Shown here: positions 27,628 through 37,899 of the stretch, one piece after another | Position numbering within the stretch: position 1 is the stretch's first letter | Layout: every line of letters starts with the position of its first letter | Assembly (NCBI RefSeq): GCF_000720175.1 | Contig: NZ_JOIX01000074.1 | Span: 1-64,000, forward strand | DNA length: 64,000 nucleotides | Direction: 5' to 3' | Origin: Streptomyces sp. NRRL S-337 | GTDB lineage: Bacteria > Actinomycetota > Actinomycetes > Streptomycetales > Streptomycetaceae | Notes under the pieces: model-generated | The model's input: only the letters and a program-made list of their open reading frames with translations | Databases searched by the model: none | What the model was told of the DNA's origin: nothing | Translations under genes and position numbers: made by a program

Positions 27628-29295
27628 ATGTCGAACCCGATGCGGCCGTCGCGCGCCGCGCTGCCGGCCGCGGCGCTCACCGGCGCGCTGCTGCTCGCCG
27701 GCTGCTCCCACTCCGCCGGCACCGAGTCCCCCGGCAGCACCAGCGCCAAGGTGAACCCCTCGGCCGCCGCGACCCCGAGCTGGGCGCCGGTCACCGGAAC
27801 GCCACAGGTCATCCCGGCGGTACGGGAGTTCCACCGGGCCGAGGGGCGCGGCTGGCGCCCCTCCAAAGGGGCCCGGGTGGTGGTCCCGGCCGGCAAGCGG
27901 AGCAATGTCGCCGACGAGGCCGCGCTGATGGCCCGTGACCTGGGCGGCCTGACCGTCGTCTACGGCGACGAGCCGGTCCGCCCCGGCGACATCGAGGTGA
28001 AGCTCTCCGGCAAGAACGGCGGCAAACAGGGCAACAACCTGCCCGTCCAGGGCGCCGCCGACGAGGCCTACACCCTCACCGCCAAAGGCACCCGGCTCAC
28101 TCTCACGGCCCCCACCGACGCCGGAATCTTCTACGCCACCCGCACGGTCAAGCAGGCCGTACACGCCGCCGGCGGGCTCCCCGAGGGCACCGTCCAGGAC
28201 CGCCCGGACCGCCCGCAGCGCGGAATGTCGCTGGACAACGCCCGCAAGCCGTTCACCGAAGCGTGGATCGAGGCGCGGCTGCGGGAGATCGCCGACCTCA
28301 AGCTGAACCAGTTCCAGCTGCACTTCTCCGACGACCAGGGCTTCCGCATCCAGAGCGATACCCACCCCGAGGTGGTCTCCGCCGACCACCTCACCAAGGC
28401 CCAGGTCCGCCGGATCATCGCGCTCGCGCGCAGCCTGCACATCTCCGTCGCCCCGGAACTGGACTCGCCCGGCCACCTCGGCGCCGTGCTGGCCCACCAC
28501 CAGGACCTGCTGCTGCACCGGGCGTCCGGCTCGGTGGTCCCGGGCGCGATCGACATCTCCAACCCCAAGGCCGGCCCGCTGATCGACTCGCTGCTGCGCG
28601 AGATGAGCCAGCTGTTCGCCAACCCCAAGGGCGCCCCCGCCTACTGGCACCTGGGCGGTGACGAGTACCAGGCGCTGATGTCGTCCTCGCCGTCCACCAC
28701 GTACCCGCAGCTGGCCCGGGCCGCACGGCAGAAGTTCGGGAGCAACGGCACGATCGAGGACCTGGCCACCAGCTGGCTCAACGACCGGCAGAAGACCGTC
28801 GAGGGGCAGGGCAAGAACCGGATCGAGGCCTGGAACGACGGCTTCTTCTCCAGCCCCGCGATCAGCGCCGACAAGAACCGGACGGTCGCCTACTGGACCG
28901 GCAAGGAGATCGGCAAGCGTCCCCCCGAGGCCTTCCTGCGCGAGGGCCGCGACGTGCTGAACTTCAACGACGAATACCTCTACTACGTCCTCGGCCAGCC
29001 CAACCAGTTCACCTATCCCACCGGCGAGCGCATCTACCGGGACTGGACACCGAAGGTCATCCGCGGCACCCGGGCGGTGAACGTCCCCGCCTCCATGACC
29101 GGCCCGGACCGGATCCCCGGCGCGCGCTTCGCGATCTGGTGCGACCGTTCGCAGGCGCAGACCGCACCGCAGGTGGCCGCCGGAATCCGGATGCCGCTGG
29201 CGGCACTGGCGCAGAAGACCTGGGCCCCGGGGACACCGGCCCTGTCCTGGACGGCCTTCACAGCCCTGGCCAAAAAGGCCGGCTTGTCCGGTTGA
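27628..29295 (+). CDS. Beta-N-acetylhexosaminidase, GH20 lipoprotein
   Basis: The 555-residue exported lipoprotein (lipobox LLAGC near residue 24) releases terminal GlcNAc from chitin or glycan fragments. The GH20b domain spans about residues 65-195. The catalytic barrel follows, with RGMSLDNARKPF, LKLNQFQLHFSDDQGFR, PELDSPGHLGA, the catalytic Asp-Glu pair in YWHLGGDEYQAL, EAWNDGFF and YWTGKE. Aromatic lid residues occur in FNDEYLYYVLG. ATG 27628 follows GTGAGGA. No partner sugar genes adjoin it. Confidence 0.92.
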   Translation: MSNPMRPSRAALPAAALTGALLLAGCSHSAGTESPGSTSAKVNPSAAATPSWAPVTGTPQVIPAVREFHRAEGRGWRPSKGARVVVPAGKRSNVADEAALMARDLGGLTVVYGDEPVRPGDIEVKLSGKNGGKQGNNLPVQGAADEAYTLTAKGTRLTLTAPTDAGIFYATRTVKQAVHAAGGLPEGTVQDRPDRPQRGMSLDNARKPFTEAWIEARLREIADLKLNQFQLHFSDDQGFRIQSDTHPEVVSADHLTKAQVRRIIALARSLHISVAPELDSPGHLGAVLAHHQDLLLHRASGSVVPGAIDISNPKAGPLIDSLLREMSQLFANPKGAPAYWHLGGDEYQALMSSSPSTTYPQLARAARQKFGSNGTIEDLATSWLNDRQKTVEGQGKNRIEAWNDGFFSSPAISADKNRTVAYWTGKEIGKRPPEAFLREGRDVLNFNDEYLYYVLGQPNQFTYPTGERIYRDWTPKVIRGTRAVNVPASMTGPDRIPGARFAIWCDRSQAQTAPQVAAGIRMPLAALAQKTWAPGTPALSWTAFTALAKKAGLSG

Positions 29296-29791
29296 TGAGG
29301 AACGCGAGGGCCGAGCGGGCCGCCACCCGGTAAGAAACGGGTGAGAGAAAGAGCCGGCATCAGGCTCCGTGACGGCCTGGGTCCACGAGGACGGCCGGGG
29401 CCGCCACCCCCCGATACGGGCTGACGTTGCTCTCGACGGGGAGGGGGAATGCGGCATCAGGCTCCGTGACGGCCTGTCTATCCGGTACAGCGCCGGACGG
29501 CCCGAAAGCGTCACACGGGGTGCGGGCGGTGGTACGGCCAGTGGTCTGGACGCGGGCCCGGCCAGGCCCGTAACGTGCGCATCCGCGCCGGTGGGCGCAC
29601 GGTCTCCCGTATTCCGGTCCCGTGCGGTCCGCGACCCGGCCCGGGTGCGGAGCGGGTGTGCGCACGGGTTACGGTCAGCAGGAACAGCGGGGTTACCGGG
29701 GGTTCTCCCGGAGCCCCGATCCACGGCGAAGCAAAGCACTGAAGCAGCAAGGACCGGGCGGCGGACATTCCACGTGCGACAGGATGGACCC
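29296..29791. other. Intergenic with 25-bp direct repeats
   Basis: This 496-bp gap before the sigma factor holds no convincing gene. A perfect 25-bp direct repeat (CGGCATCAGGCTCCGTGACG and five more bases) lies at 29355-29379 and 29452-29476, 97 bp apart. The first copy is 60 nt past the hexosaminidase stop. A GGGGTTCTCCCGGAGCCCC-like hairpin lies near 29699-29724. Confidence 0.7.
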
Positions 29792-30463
29792 GTGCGAGGG
29801 GACGACATTCAGCCGGACGACCGCCGGCTGACGGTGGCCGTACAGGCGGCGCAGGACGGCGACGAGGCAGCGTTCCGTACCGTCTACCGCGCCGTACACC
29901 CCCGACTTCTGGGGTATGTGCGGACGTTGGTGAGCGAAGCGGACGTAGAGGACGTCACCTCCGAGGCCTGGCTGCAGATAACCCGCGACCTCGCCCGCTT
30001 CAGCGGTGACGCCGACCGCTTCCGCGGCTGGGCCGCCCGGATCGCCCGCAACCGCGCCCTGGACCACATCCGGATGCGCGGCCGGCGCCCGGCGATCGGC
30101 GGCGACGAGAGCGAACTGGCCGACACCCCGGCGACGTCCGACACCGCCGGTGAGGCCCTGGAGGCCCTCGGCACCGGCCGCACCATGCAGCTGATATCCC
30201 GGCTGCCGCAGGACCAGGCCGAGGCCGTGGTGCTCCGGGTGGTGGTCGGGCTCGACGCCAAGAGCGCGGCCGAGGTGCTCGGCAAACGGCCCGGTGCGGT
30301 ACGCACCGCCGCACACCGCGGACTCCGGAAGCTCGCCGAACTGATCGGCGACCCGCAGGGCGCCGGGGACCACGTCCCCGAGCAGCAGCGCGCCGGGGAC
30401 GTGGCGGATTCCCGCCTACGGGGTGTGACGGAATCGGCCGCACGAACGCAGAAGGACATGTGA
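29792..30463 (+). CDS. ECF-type RNA polymerase sigma factor
   Basis: The 223-residue sigma-70 family protein has region 2 at about residues 25-95 (AAFRTVYRAVHPRLLGYVRTL, DVEDVTSEAWLQI, FRGWAARIARNRALDHIR) and region 4 at about 125-180 (LPQDQAEAVVLRVVVGLDAKSAAEVLG, then AVRTAAHRGLRKLA). A 40-residue tail follows. It overlaps the next gene by 1 nt (TGATG), typical of sigma/anti-sigma pairs. GTG 29792 was chosen because AGGA lies 8 nt upstream; GTG 29774 is an in-frame alternative. The target regulon is unknown. Confidence 0.88.
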   Translation: MRGDDIQPDDRRLTVAVQAAQDGDEAAFRTVYRAVHPRLLGYVRTLVSEADVEDVTSEAWLQITRDLARFSGDADRFRGWAARIARNRALDHIRMRGRRPAIGGDESELADTPATSDTAGEALEALGTGRTMQLISRLPQDQAEAVVLRVVVGLDAKSAAEVLGKRPGAVRTAAHRGLRKLAELIGDPQGAGDHVPEQQRAGDVADSRLRGVTESAARTQKDM

Positions 30464-31500
30464 TGGCCGACGATCGGTACGACTGGCTCGACAAGGACAC
30501 TGCGGAGCGACTGCTGCGTGGTGAACGGGTCAGTTCCCCGTACGACGCCGGCGCACAGGAACTCGAACAGCTGCTGGCGGCCGCCGCCGCGGTCGGCGCG
30601 CGGGCACCCGAGGCCGCGCCGCTGCCCGGCGAAGAGGACGCCGTCGCCGCGTTCCGCCGGGCCGTTCCGCGCGGCTCCGGCGCCCGTTCGGCGCGCCGCG
30701 GCTCCGAAGCCGCCGTACCGACGGTCCACACCGCCGCCGTTGCCGAACGCACCCGGTTCGCCCGCCCCTTCCGGCGCGGCTTCGCCGTCGCGCTCGCGGC
30801 CTGCGCCATCGGCGGGGTCGCCGTCGCGGCCGGGGCGGGAGTCCTGCCCGGCCCTTTCCGCGGCGGCGGGGACCCCGGACCGGGGGCCAGTGCCTCCTCC
30901 GCCAAGACGCCGGGACAGCTGGCCACCACTGAGCCCGGCGAGGCCCAGACCGACGGCACCACGGGCAGCACGCCCGACGCCACGCACGGCGGGACGTCCA
31001 CCGCGCCCTCCGACACCGCGACGCCCGGGGCCAGTCCCGGCGCGACCGGGGTGCCGGGCAGCGGTACGCCCGGCCGCCACGGCGACCAGGGCGGCAAGAA
31101 CACCGACCCCGGCCGCGGCGCCAAGAAGAAACTTCTGCTCACTCTCTGTCAGGAGTACGAGTCCGGAAATCGGGACCGCATGGACCGCGACAAGCGGCAG
31201 CGCCTCGAACGCCGGGCCGGCGGCGCGGACAACGTACACACCTTCTGCCGTGCCTACCTGGCGCGCTATCAGCCCGGTGGCGGCTCGGGTGACAACGATG
31301 GCGTGGTCGGCAATCTCACCGGCGGCACCGGGACCACCGGCAGCACCGGCCAGACCGGTGGCTCCGCCGGCTCCGGCGACGAGGAGGGCGACCAGCCCGC
31401 CCAGTCGCCCAGCGCCTCCACCCCCGCCCCCACGCCCTCCGCGACCAGCACGGATCCCGCCGGGGCGACCCCGGGCACCACGGCCTCCGGCCGGGTGTGA
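30463..31500 (+). CDS. Membrane protein coupled to the ECF sigma factor, putative anti-sigma factor
   Basis: The 345-residue protein has a cytoplasmic N-terminus of about 105 residues (DRYDWLDKDTAERLLRGE, ELEQLLAAAAAVG), one membrane helix at about 108-130 (FAVALAACAIGGVAVAAGAGVL), then a long Ser/Thr/Gly/Pro external region. That region holds a small helical piece with two Cys (LLLTLCQEYESGNRDRM and VHTFCRAYL). Overlap with the sigma gene and topology suggest a membrane anti-sigma factor, but no ZAS zinc motif is seen. Function is inferred from context only. Confidence 0.7.
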   Translation: MADDRYDWLDKDTAERLLRGERVSSPYDAGAQELEQLLAAAAAVGARAPEAAPLPGEEDAVAAFRRAVPRGSGARSARRGSEAAVPTVHTAAVAERTRFARPFRRGFAVALAACAIGGVAVAAGAGVLPGPFRGGGDPGPGASASSAKTPGQLATTEPGEAQTDGTTGSTPDATHGGTSTAPSDTATPGASPGATGVPGSGTPGRHGDQGGKNTDPGRGAKKKLLLTLCQEYESGNRDRMDRDKRQRLERRAGGADNVHTFCRAYLARYQPGGGSGDNDGVVGNLTGGTGTTGSTGQTGGSAGSGDEEGDQPAQSPSASTPAPTPSATSTDPAGATPGTTASGRV

Positions 31501-31677
31501 CGTTTTTTGAGCCGGTGACGCAGTACTGAGTGAAGCCGACTGGTCATCGGCTGCGCGAGAGCCGGGGTTCCCCCCGTACCCACGGCTCAGCGCATTTGGC
31601 GCGGGCGGGGCACGTTCCCCCGGCCCTGCCCGCGCCCTTCTCCCTCTTCTCGGCCTTCTCTCCCTGGTGGTCCACCC

Positions 31678-32547
31678 CTAGTGGTAGACGACCACCTTGG
31701 TCCCCTTGTGCACCGCCGCGAACAGCGATGCGATCTTGTCCTTGTCCCGGACGTTGACGCAGCCGTGCGAGGCGCCGCGGTAGCCGCGGGCCGCGAAGTC
31801 CGCGGAGTAGTGCACCGCCTGGCCGCCGCTGAAGAACATCGCGTACGGCATGGCCGTGTGATACAGCGTCGAGACGTGGCGCCGGCTCTTGAAGGCGATG
31901 GCGAAGGTGCCTTCCCGGGTCGGGGTGTACTGCGAGCCGAACCGGACGTCCATCGCGGACACCACCCGCCCGTCGACCACCCAGGCCAGGGTGTTGCTCC
32001 GCTTGCTGATGCAGATCACCCGGCCCCGCAGACAGCGCGGATCCGGTACGCCGACCGGCCTGGTAGTCGGCGGGTAGAGCTCCGTCCGCGACGGCTCACG
32101 GGTCCGGGCCCGCAGCGCACGCCACGCCGTGGGCCGCATCGTCCCCGTACGCGGCAGCCCCTGGTGCTTCTGGAACGCGCGGACCGCGGTGGCGGTGACC
32201 GAGGCGTAGTAGCCCGTCGGGGCGCGGTTGAACAGACCCAGCTGGGTCAATCGCGCCTGGAGTTCGCGGACCTGCGCGCCGCGCGAGCCCACCGCCATCA
32301 CCGCGCGCGGGGCCCGCGGCGCCGGATGCCCGGTGCGGTGCGGGCGCGCGGGAGCGGTGGGCCGGGCGGGCGCGGGGCGGGCGGTCAGCGGCGGGGGAGC
32401 GGGGGTGGTCGGGGCGTAGCGGACGCCCTTGCTGTCCGGCGCGCCGGTCCTCGTCACCGTCACCGGCCGGCAGCCCACCGCGAGCGCCGCCACCACCAGC
32501 ACCGCGGCCGCCACCGGCGCCGTACCTCTTCCGCTGCTCCGCCTCAT
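31678..32547 (-). CDS. L,D-transpeptidase with peptidoglycan-binding domain
   Basis: The 289-residue lipoprotein (lipobox ALAVGC) has a Pro/Ala linker, a PG_binding_1 domain at about residues 85-145 (VRELQARLTQLGLFN, AVRAFQKHQGLPRTG) and a YkuD catalytic domain at about 170-289. The nucleophile motif VHYSADFAARGYRGASHGCVNVRD holds the His and Cys. It makes 3-3 (L,D) crosslinks in peptidoglycan or attaches proteins to it. It stands alone, facing the mutase gene. Only 177 bp separate it from the converging sigma operon end. Confidence 0.9.
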   Translation of the reverse strand: MRRSSGRGTAPVAAAVLVVAALAVGCRPVTVTRTGAPDSKGVRYAPTTPAPPPLTARPAPARPTAPARPHRTGHPAPRAPRAVMAVGSRGAQVRELQARLTQLGLFNRAPTGYYASVTATAVRAFQKHQGLPRTGTMRPTAWRALRARTREPSRTELYPPTTRPVGVPDPRCLRGRVICISKRSNTLAWVVDGRVVSAMDVRFGSQYTPTREGTFAIAFKSRRHVSTLYHTAMPYAMFFSGGQAVHYSADFAARGYRGASHGCVNVRDKDKIASLFAAVHKGTKVVVYH

Positions 32548-32719
32548 GCGCTACCCCCGGATCTGGGCGGCCCGACCGGCCAGTGGAGATGCTTCCCAGC
32601 GCTGCGGCGTGGCGAACCTGCGGGCATGCTGTGAGCAAGGCGTAAAACCGTGACGACGGTGCATCGACCGTCGGAAAAGGACCACCGGATCGCGGTTACC
32701 CAGGCGGAGGCGTACTTTT

Positions 32720-34318
<1,599 letters not shown>

Positions 34319-34410
34319 CTTTGCGGCGCCCCCGCACGTACCTGTCTTTCCCGCCGCGGTGGTTTCTCGCTGTTGCGCCTGCGGCGGGCTGGGTGGGTGT
34401 CGGGTGCGGT
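34319..34410. repeat. Left arm of a large inverted repeat
   Basis: This 92-nt segment, starting right after the mutase stop, is an imperfect reverse complement of 34795-34885. Shared blocks include GCTTTGCGGCGCC at the outer end and GTTGCGCCTGCGGCGGGCTG in the middle. Similarity continues more weakly to about 34445. Confidence 0.75.
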
Positions 34411-34492
34411 GACGGGCCTCCGGGCCGTCCCCTCCCGTGGGGGGAAGGGTGTGGGTGGGAGGGGGTGGACCGTCGTGGGCGAGTGCGGGGGG

Positions 34493-34498
34493 AACAAT
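34493..34498 (+). promoter_or_regulatory. -10 element, leaderless start
   Basis: AACAAT ends 7 nt before the ATG at 34505, as at trpS. Confidence 0.4.
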
Positions 34499-34504
34499 GG
34501 ACGC

Positions 34505-34717
34505 ATGTCCAGTCCGCGTCGTGCGTGCCCCGTCTGTACTCGAGAGATCGCCGTTGTCGGCGGCCGCTTTGCCCGGCATGACCCGCCGGGGCGGCGGACG
34601 GGGCTGGAGCTGATCTCCTGTCCGGGGTCGCGGCGGATCGCCCCGTTGATGGCCCCCGCCGAGCGGCTCTTCGACCCCGAGGAGCCGCCGTTCCCGGGCC
34701 AGCAGCCGCTGTTCTGA
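34505..34717 (+). CDS. Small zinc-ribbon-like protein
   Basis: The 70-residue protein has ACPVCTREI near the N-terminus and a later Cys (ELISCPGSRR), with a His between (ARHDPPG), so a single zinc site is possible. The C-terminus is Pro-rich (EEPPFPGQQPLF). It lies between the arms of a large inverted repeat. Small proteins of this kind are seen in Streptomyces without known function. Probably leaderless. Confidence 0.6.
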   Translation: MSSPRRACPVCTREIAVVGGRFARHDPPGRRTGLELISCPGSRRIAPLMAPAERLFDPEEPPFPGQQPLF

Positions 34718-34794
34718 CGCGCACCCCCACCGGCCTTTTCCCTGTCCCCCAACGGGAGGGGCTGGACCGGAGGACGAAGTCTGGAGGGCCGGCA

Positions 34795-34935
34795 CCGCAC
34801 CCGACAACCACCAGCCCGCCGCAGGCGCAACGGAGAACAACACCCCGCGGCGGGACGGCCGAGTACGTGGGAGGCGCCGCAAAGCGCGCAACCGCGAGCA
34901 CGCCCCGCGGCGGGACGGCCGAGTACGTGGGAGGG
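34795..34935. repeat. Right arm of the inverted repeat, with a 60-bp direct repeat
   Basis: 34795-34885 is the reverse-complement partner of 34319-34410. Within and beyond it, CCCCGCGGCGGGACGGCCGAGTACGTGGGAGG occurs at 34842-34873 and again at 34902-34933, exactly 60 bp apart. The array ends at the stop codon of the GntR gene. Elements like this recur between Streptomyces genes, from memory. Confidence 0.8.
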
Positions 34936-34939
34936 CCAA

Positions 34940-35641
34940 CTAGGGGGCCAGGACGTCCAGTTCGGCCATCGCGCCGGCCGTGATCTCGCGGGTCAGCCGC
35001 TCCGCGGCCCCCGCGTCGCCCGTGCGGACCGCCTCTGCGACCTGGACGTGGAGGGTGACCGCGGCCGGGTCGGGGTCGGTGAACATGACGTGGTGGTGGG
35101 TGCGGCCGGTCAGGACGGCCGCGACGACGTCCGCGAGGCGGGCGAACATCTCGTTGCCGGAGGCGGCGAGGATCACGCGGTGGAAGGCCACGTCGTGGAC
35201 CAGGTACGCGTCGAGCTGCTGGCCGCGTGAGGTGGCGACCATGCCCATCGCGTGTTCGGTGAGTTCGGCGCACTGGGTGGGCGTGGCGTGCCGGGCGGCG
35301 AGTCCGGCGGCGACCGGTTCGACGGCCGAGCGCAGGACGGTCAGCGAGCGCAGCTGGCGGGGGCGGTCCCGGCCGGTCAGCCGCCAGCCGATGACCCGCG
35401 GGTCGTAGACGTTCCACTCCTCGGTGGGGCGGACGGTCACCCCCACCCGGCGCCGGGAGGCGACCAACTGCATGGATTCCAGGACCCGGATCGCCTCGCG
35501 GATGACCGTGCGCGAGACGTCGAAGCGCTGCGCCAGCTCGTCGGTGCGCAGGACCGTGCCCGGAGGGTGGTCGCCCGCGGTGATCTCGGGCCCGAGGGCC
35601 TCCAGCACGCGGCCGTGCAGGCCCTTCCCCTCGTTCTCCAT
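34940..35641 (-). CDS. FadR-type GntR family regulator, probable gluconate regulator
   Basis: The 233-residue regulator has an N-terminal winged helix (LRTDELAQRFDVSRTVIREAIRVLE) and a C-terminal FCD ligand domain. Metal-site residues are visible in HDVAFHRVILAASGNEMF, THHHVMF and LHVQVAEAVRTGD. It is divergent from gluconokinase and gluconate permease, so it probably represses them and is released by gluconate or 6-phosphogluconate. A candidate operator lies in the shared promoter region. The right inverted-repeat arm ends at its stop codon. Confidence 0.88.
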   Translation of the reverse strand: MENEGKGLHGRVLEALGPEITAGDHPPGTVLRTDELAQRFDVSRTVIREAIRVLESMQLVASRRRVGVTVRPTEEWNVYDPRVIGWRLTGRDRPRQLRSLTVLRSAVEPVAAGLAARHATPTQCAELTEHAMGMVATSRGQQLDAYLVHDVAFHRVILAASGNEMFARLADVVAAVLTGRTHHHVMFTDPDPAAVTLHVQVAEAVRTGDAGAAERLTREITAGAMAELDVLAP

Positions 35642-35672
35642 GGAGTAAGCGTACGTTCCCGCATCCCGGGCA

Positions 35673-35721
35673 ATTAAGTATGACGTTTACATCACAGGCT
35701 CTTGAATACGTCGTACCTAAT
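35673..35721. promoter_or_regulatory. Candidate operator of the gluconate regulator
   Basis: ATTAAGTATGACGTT (35673-35687) and TACGTCGTACCTAAT (35707-35721) form an inverted repeat with 12 of 15 positions matching. It lies in an AT-rich patch between the divergent gntR-like and gluconokinase genes. Confidence 0.5.
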
Positions 35722-35772
35722 GGGTTTCAGTGGGGGCGCACGGGGTCAAGGAAGACAGCGAGGTAACCCGGG

Positions 35773-36303
35773 ATGAGCACTCCCGACGCCGCCCCTGGCG
35801 TCATCGTCGTGATGGGCGTGGCCGGCACCGGCAAGACCACCATCGGCCCGCTGGTGGCCGCCGAACTGGGCGTCCCGTACGCCGAGGGCGACGATTTCCA
35901 TCCCCCGGCCAACATCGCCAAGATGACGGCCGGCGTCCCGCTGGACGACGCCGACCGCGGCCCCTGGCTGGATGCGATCGGCGCCTGGGCGCACGACCGT
36001 GCCGGGCGGGGTGGCGTGGTCAGCAGCTCGGCTCTGAAGCGGGCCTACCGGGACCGGCTGCGGGCCGCCGCCCCGGGCCTCGTCTTCCTGCACCTGACCG
36101 GTGACCGCGCGCTGATCCAGGCGCGGATGGCCGAGCGCCAGGGCCACTTCATGCCGACCGCGCTGCTGGACTCGCAGTTCGCCACGCTCGAACCCCTCGG
36201 GCCGGACGAGGCGGGCGTCGCGGTCGACGTCGCCGGCACCCCGCAGCAGATCGCCGGGCGGGCGGTGGCCGCACTGCGTGCGCTGGCCGCATCCGCCGGG
36301 TAA
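35773..36303 (+). CDS. gntK: Gluconokinase
   Basis: The 176-residue P-loop kinase phosphorylates gluconate to 6-phosphogluconate. Walker A is GVAGTGKTTIG at the N-terminus, followed by GDDFHPPANIAKMTAGVPLDDADRGPWL, the family's gluconate-binding signature. SSSALKRAYRDRLR and MAERQGHFMPTALLDSQFATLE complete it. Full length for the family. It is followed by the permease 60 nt downstream and faces the regulator. Confidence 0.94.
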   Translation: MSTPDAAPGVIVVMGVAGTGKTTIGPLVAAELGVPYAEGDDFHPPANIAKMTAGVPLDDADRGPWLDAIGAWAHDRAGRGGVVSSSALKRAYRDRLRAAAPGLVFLHLTGDRALIQARMAERQGHFMPTALLDSQFATLEPLGPDEAGVAVDVAGTPQQIAGRAVAALRALAASAG

Positions 36304-36362
36304 CCCCTTCTCCCCCACCCGTCCACCCAAGTCCTCCCTCCCGTCCAACCAAGGGAAGCGCC

Positions 36363-37760
36363 GTGACACATCTCAGCGTCGAGATGCTCGCAGCGGACGC
36401 GACCGTGCCGATCACCTCGGCCGGTCACGCCCAGCTGGGCATCGCCGTCCTGGCCGGCATCGCCGTCATCGTCCTGCTCATCACCAAGTTCAAGCTGCAC
36501 GCCTTCCTGTCGCTGATCATCGGCTCGCTGGTGCTCGGGGCGGTGGCCGGGGCGCCGCTCGACAAGGCCATCGCCAGCTTCTCGACGGGGCTGGGGACGA
36601 CGGTCGCCGGGACCGGGGTGCTGATCGCGCTGGGCGCGATCCTCGGCCGGCTGCTCGCCGACTCCGGCGGCGCGGACCAGATCGTCGACACGATCCTGGC
36701 GCGGTCGAGCGGGCGGGCGATGCCCTGGGCGATGGTGCTGATCGCCGGGATAGTCGGGCTGCCGATCTTCTTCGAGGTCGGCATCGTGCTGCTGATCCCG
36801 GTGGTCCTGCTGGTCGCCAAGCGCGGCAACTTCTCGCTGATGCGGATCGGCATCCCGGCGCTGGCCGGACTGTCCGTCATGCACGGGCTGATCCCGCCGC
36901 ACCCCGGCCCGCTGGTGGCGATCGACGCGGTCGGCGCGAACCTCGGCATCACCCTGGCGCTCGGCGTGGTCGTCGCCGTGCCGACCGCGATCATCGCGGG
37001 CCCGGTCTTCTCGCGTTACGCGGCCCGCTGGGTGGATGTCCGCCCGCCGGAGAAGATGGTGCCCGAGCGGGCTTCCGCCGATCTGGAGAAGCGGCCCGGG
37101 TTCGGGATCACCGTCGCCACCGTGCTGCTGCCGGTCGTGATGATGCTGGTCAAGGCGCTGGTGGACGTCGTCGTCGACGATCCGGAGGCCGCTGTGCAGC
37201 AGGTCTTCGACGTGGTCGGGTCGCCGCTGATCGCGCTGCTGACCGCGGTGATCGTCGCGATGTTCACGCTCGGCCGGGCGGCCGGTTTCAGCCGCGGGCG
37301 GACCGCGGCCACCGTGGAGAAGTCGCTCGCCCCGATCGCCGGCGTGGTGCTGATCGTGGGCGCGGGCGGCGGCTTCAAGCAGACGCTGGTGGACTGCGGT
37401 GTGGGCCAGATGATCCTGGACGTCTCCAAGGGCTGGCACATCTCCACGCTGCTGCTGGCCTGGCTGATCGCGGTCGCCATCCGGCTCGCGACCGGCTCGG
37501 CGACGGTGGCCACCATCTCGGCCGCCGGTCTGGTGGCCCCGCTCGCCGCGGACATGAGCACCACTCATGTGGCGCTGCTGGTCCTGGCGATCGGCTGCGG
37601 CTCGCTGTTCTTCAGCCATGTCAACGACGCCGGCTTCTGGCTGGTCAAGGAGTACTTCGGGATGAGCGTCGGCCAGACGCTGAAGACCTGGTCGGTGATG
37701 GAGACGCTGATCTCGGTGGTCGGCATCGGGTGCGTGCTGTTGCTCTCCCTGGTCGTGTAG
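36363..37760 (+). CDS. Gluconate permease, GntP family
   Basis: The 465-residue transporter has about 12-14 hydrophobic segments spread along its length. GntP signatures are HGLIPPHPGPL near residue 175 and FFSHVNDAGFWLVKEYFG near residue 415. It imports gluconate or a related sugar acid by proton symport. GTG 36363 has AAGGGAAGCGCC upstream. Operon with gluconokinase under the divergent GntR-type regulator. Two hairpins close the transcript. Confidence 0.92.
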   Translation: MTHLSVEMLAADATVPITSAGHAQLGIAVLAGIAVIVLLITKFKLHAFLSLIIGSLVLGAVAGAPLDKAIASFSTGLGTTVAGTGVLIALGAILGRLLADSGGADQIVDTILARSSGRAMPWAMVLIAGIVGLPIFFEVGIVLLIPVVLLVAKRGNFSLMRIGIPALAGLSVMHGLIPPHPGPLVAIDAVGANLGITLALGVVVAVPTAIIAGPVFSRYAARWVDVRPPEKMVPERASADLEKRPGFGITVATVLLPVVMMLVKALVDVVVDDPEAAVQQVFDVVGSPLIALLTAVIVAMFTLGRAAGFSRGRTAATVEKSLAPIAGVVLIVGAGGGFKQTLVDCGVGQMILDVSKGWHISTLLLAWLIAVAIRLATGSATVATISAAGLVAPLAADMSTTHVALLVLAIGCGSLFFSHVNDAGFWLVKEYFGMSVGQTLKTWSVMETLISVVGIGCVLLLSLVV

Positions 37761-37800
37761 TCCCTCTTCGACGGACCTTCCGGGCGGCTCCCCGCCGCCC

Positions 37801-37882
37801 CGGGCGCCTCAACCCCCCTCAGGCGCCCGTTCCCCTCGGCGCGAGGCCGTACGGCGGAGTTCCCGCTCGTACGGCCTCGCGC
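37801..37882. terminator. Two consecutive terminator hairpins
   Basis: CGGGCGCCT (37801-37809) pairs with AGGCGCCCG (37821-37829). GCGCGAGGCCGTACG (37839-37853) pairs with CGTACGGCCTCGCGC (37868-37882), a perfect 15-bp stem. They separate the convergent gluconate permease and monooxygenase genes and can serve both. Confidence 0.85.
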
Positions 37883-37899
37883 GCTTGTGGAACCGCAGG

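Noticed and set aside
27628..29295. DasR control of the hexosaminidase
   Set aside because: No dre-like site was found in the 410 bp upstream.
26917..29808. 963-codon open frame on the minus strand across the hexosaminidase gene, and similar long antisense frames (for example 32696-34939, 14604-16748)
   Set aside because: Composition is the mirror of strong third-position G/C bias in the true genes on the other strand; no domain or ribosome site.
34319..34935. Inverted repeats as ends of an insertion sequence
   Set aside because: No transposase-like frame between the arms, only a 70-aa zinc-ribbon-like protein; treated as a repeat element instead.
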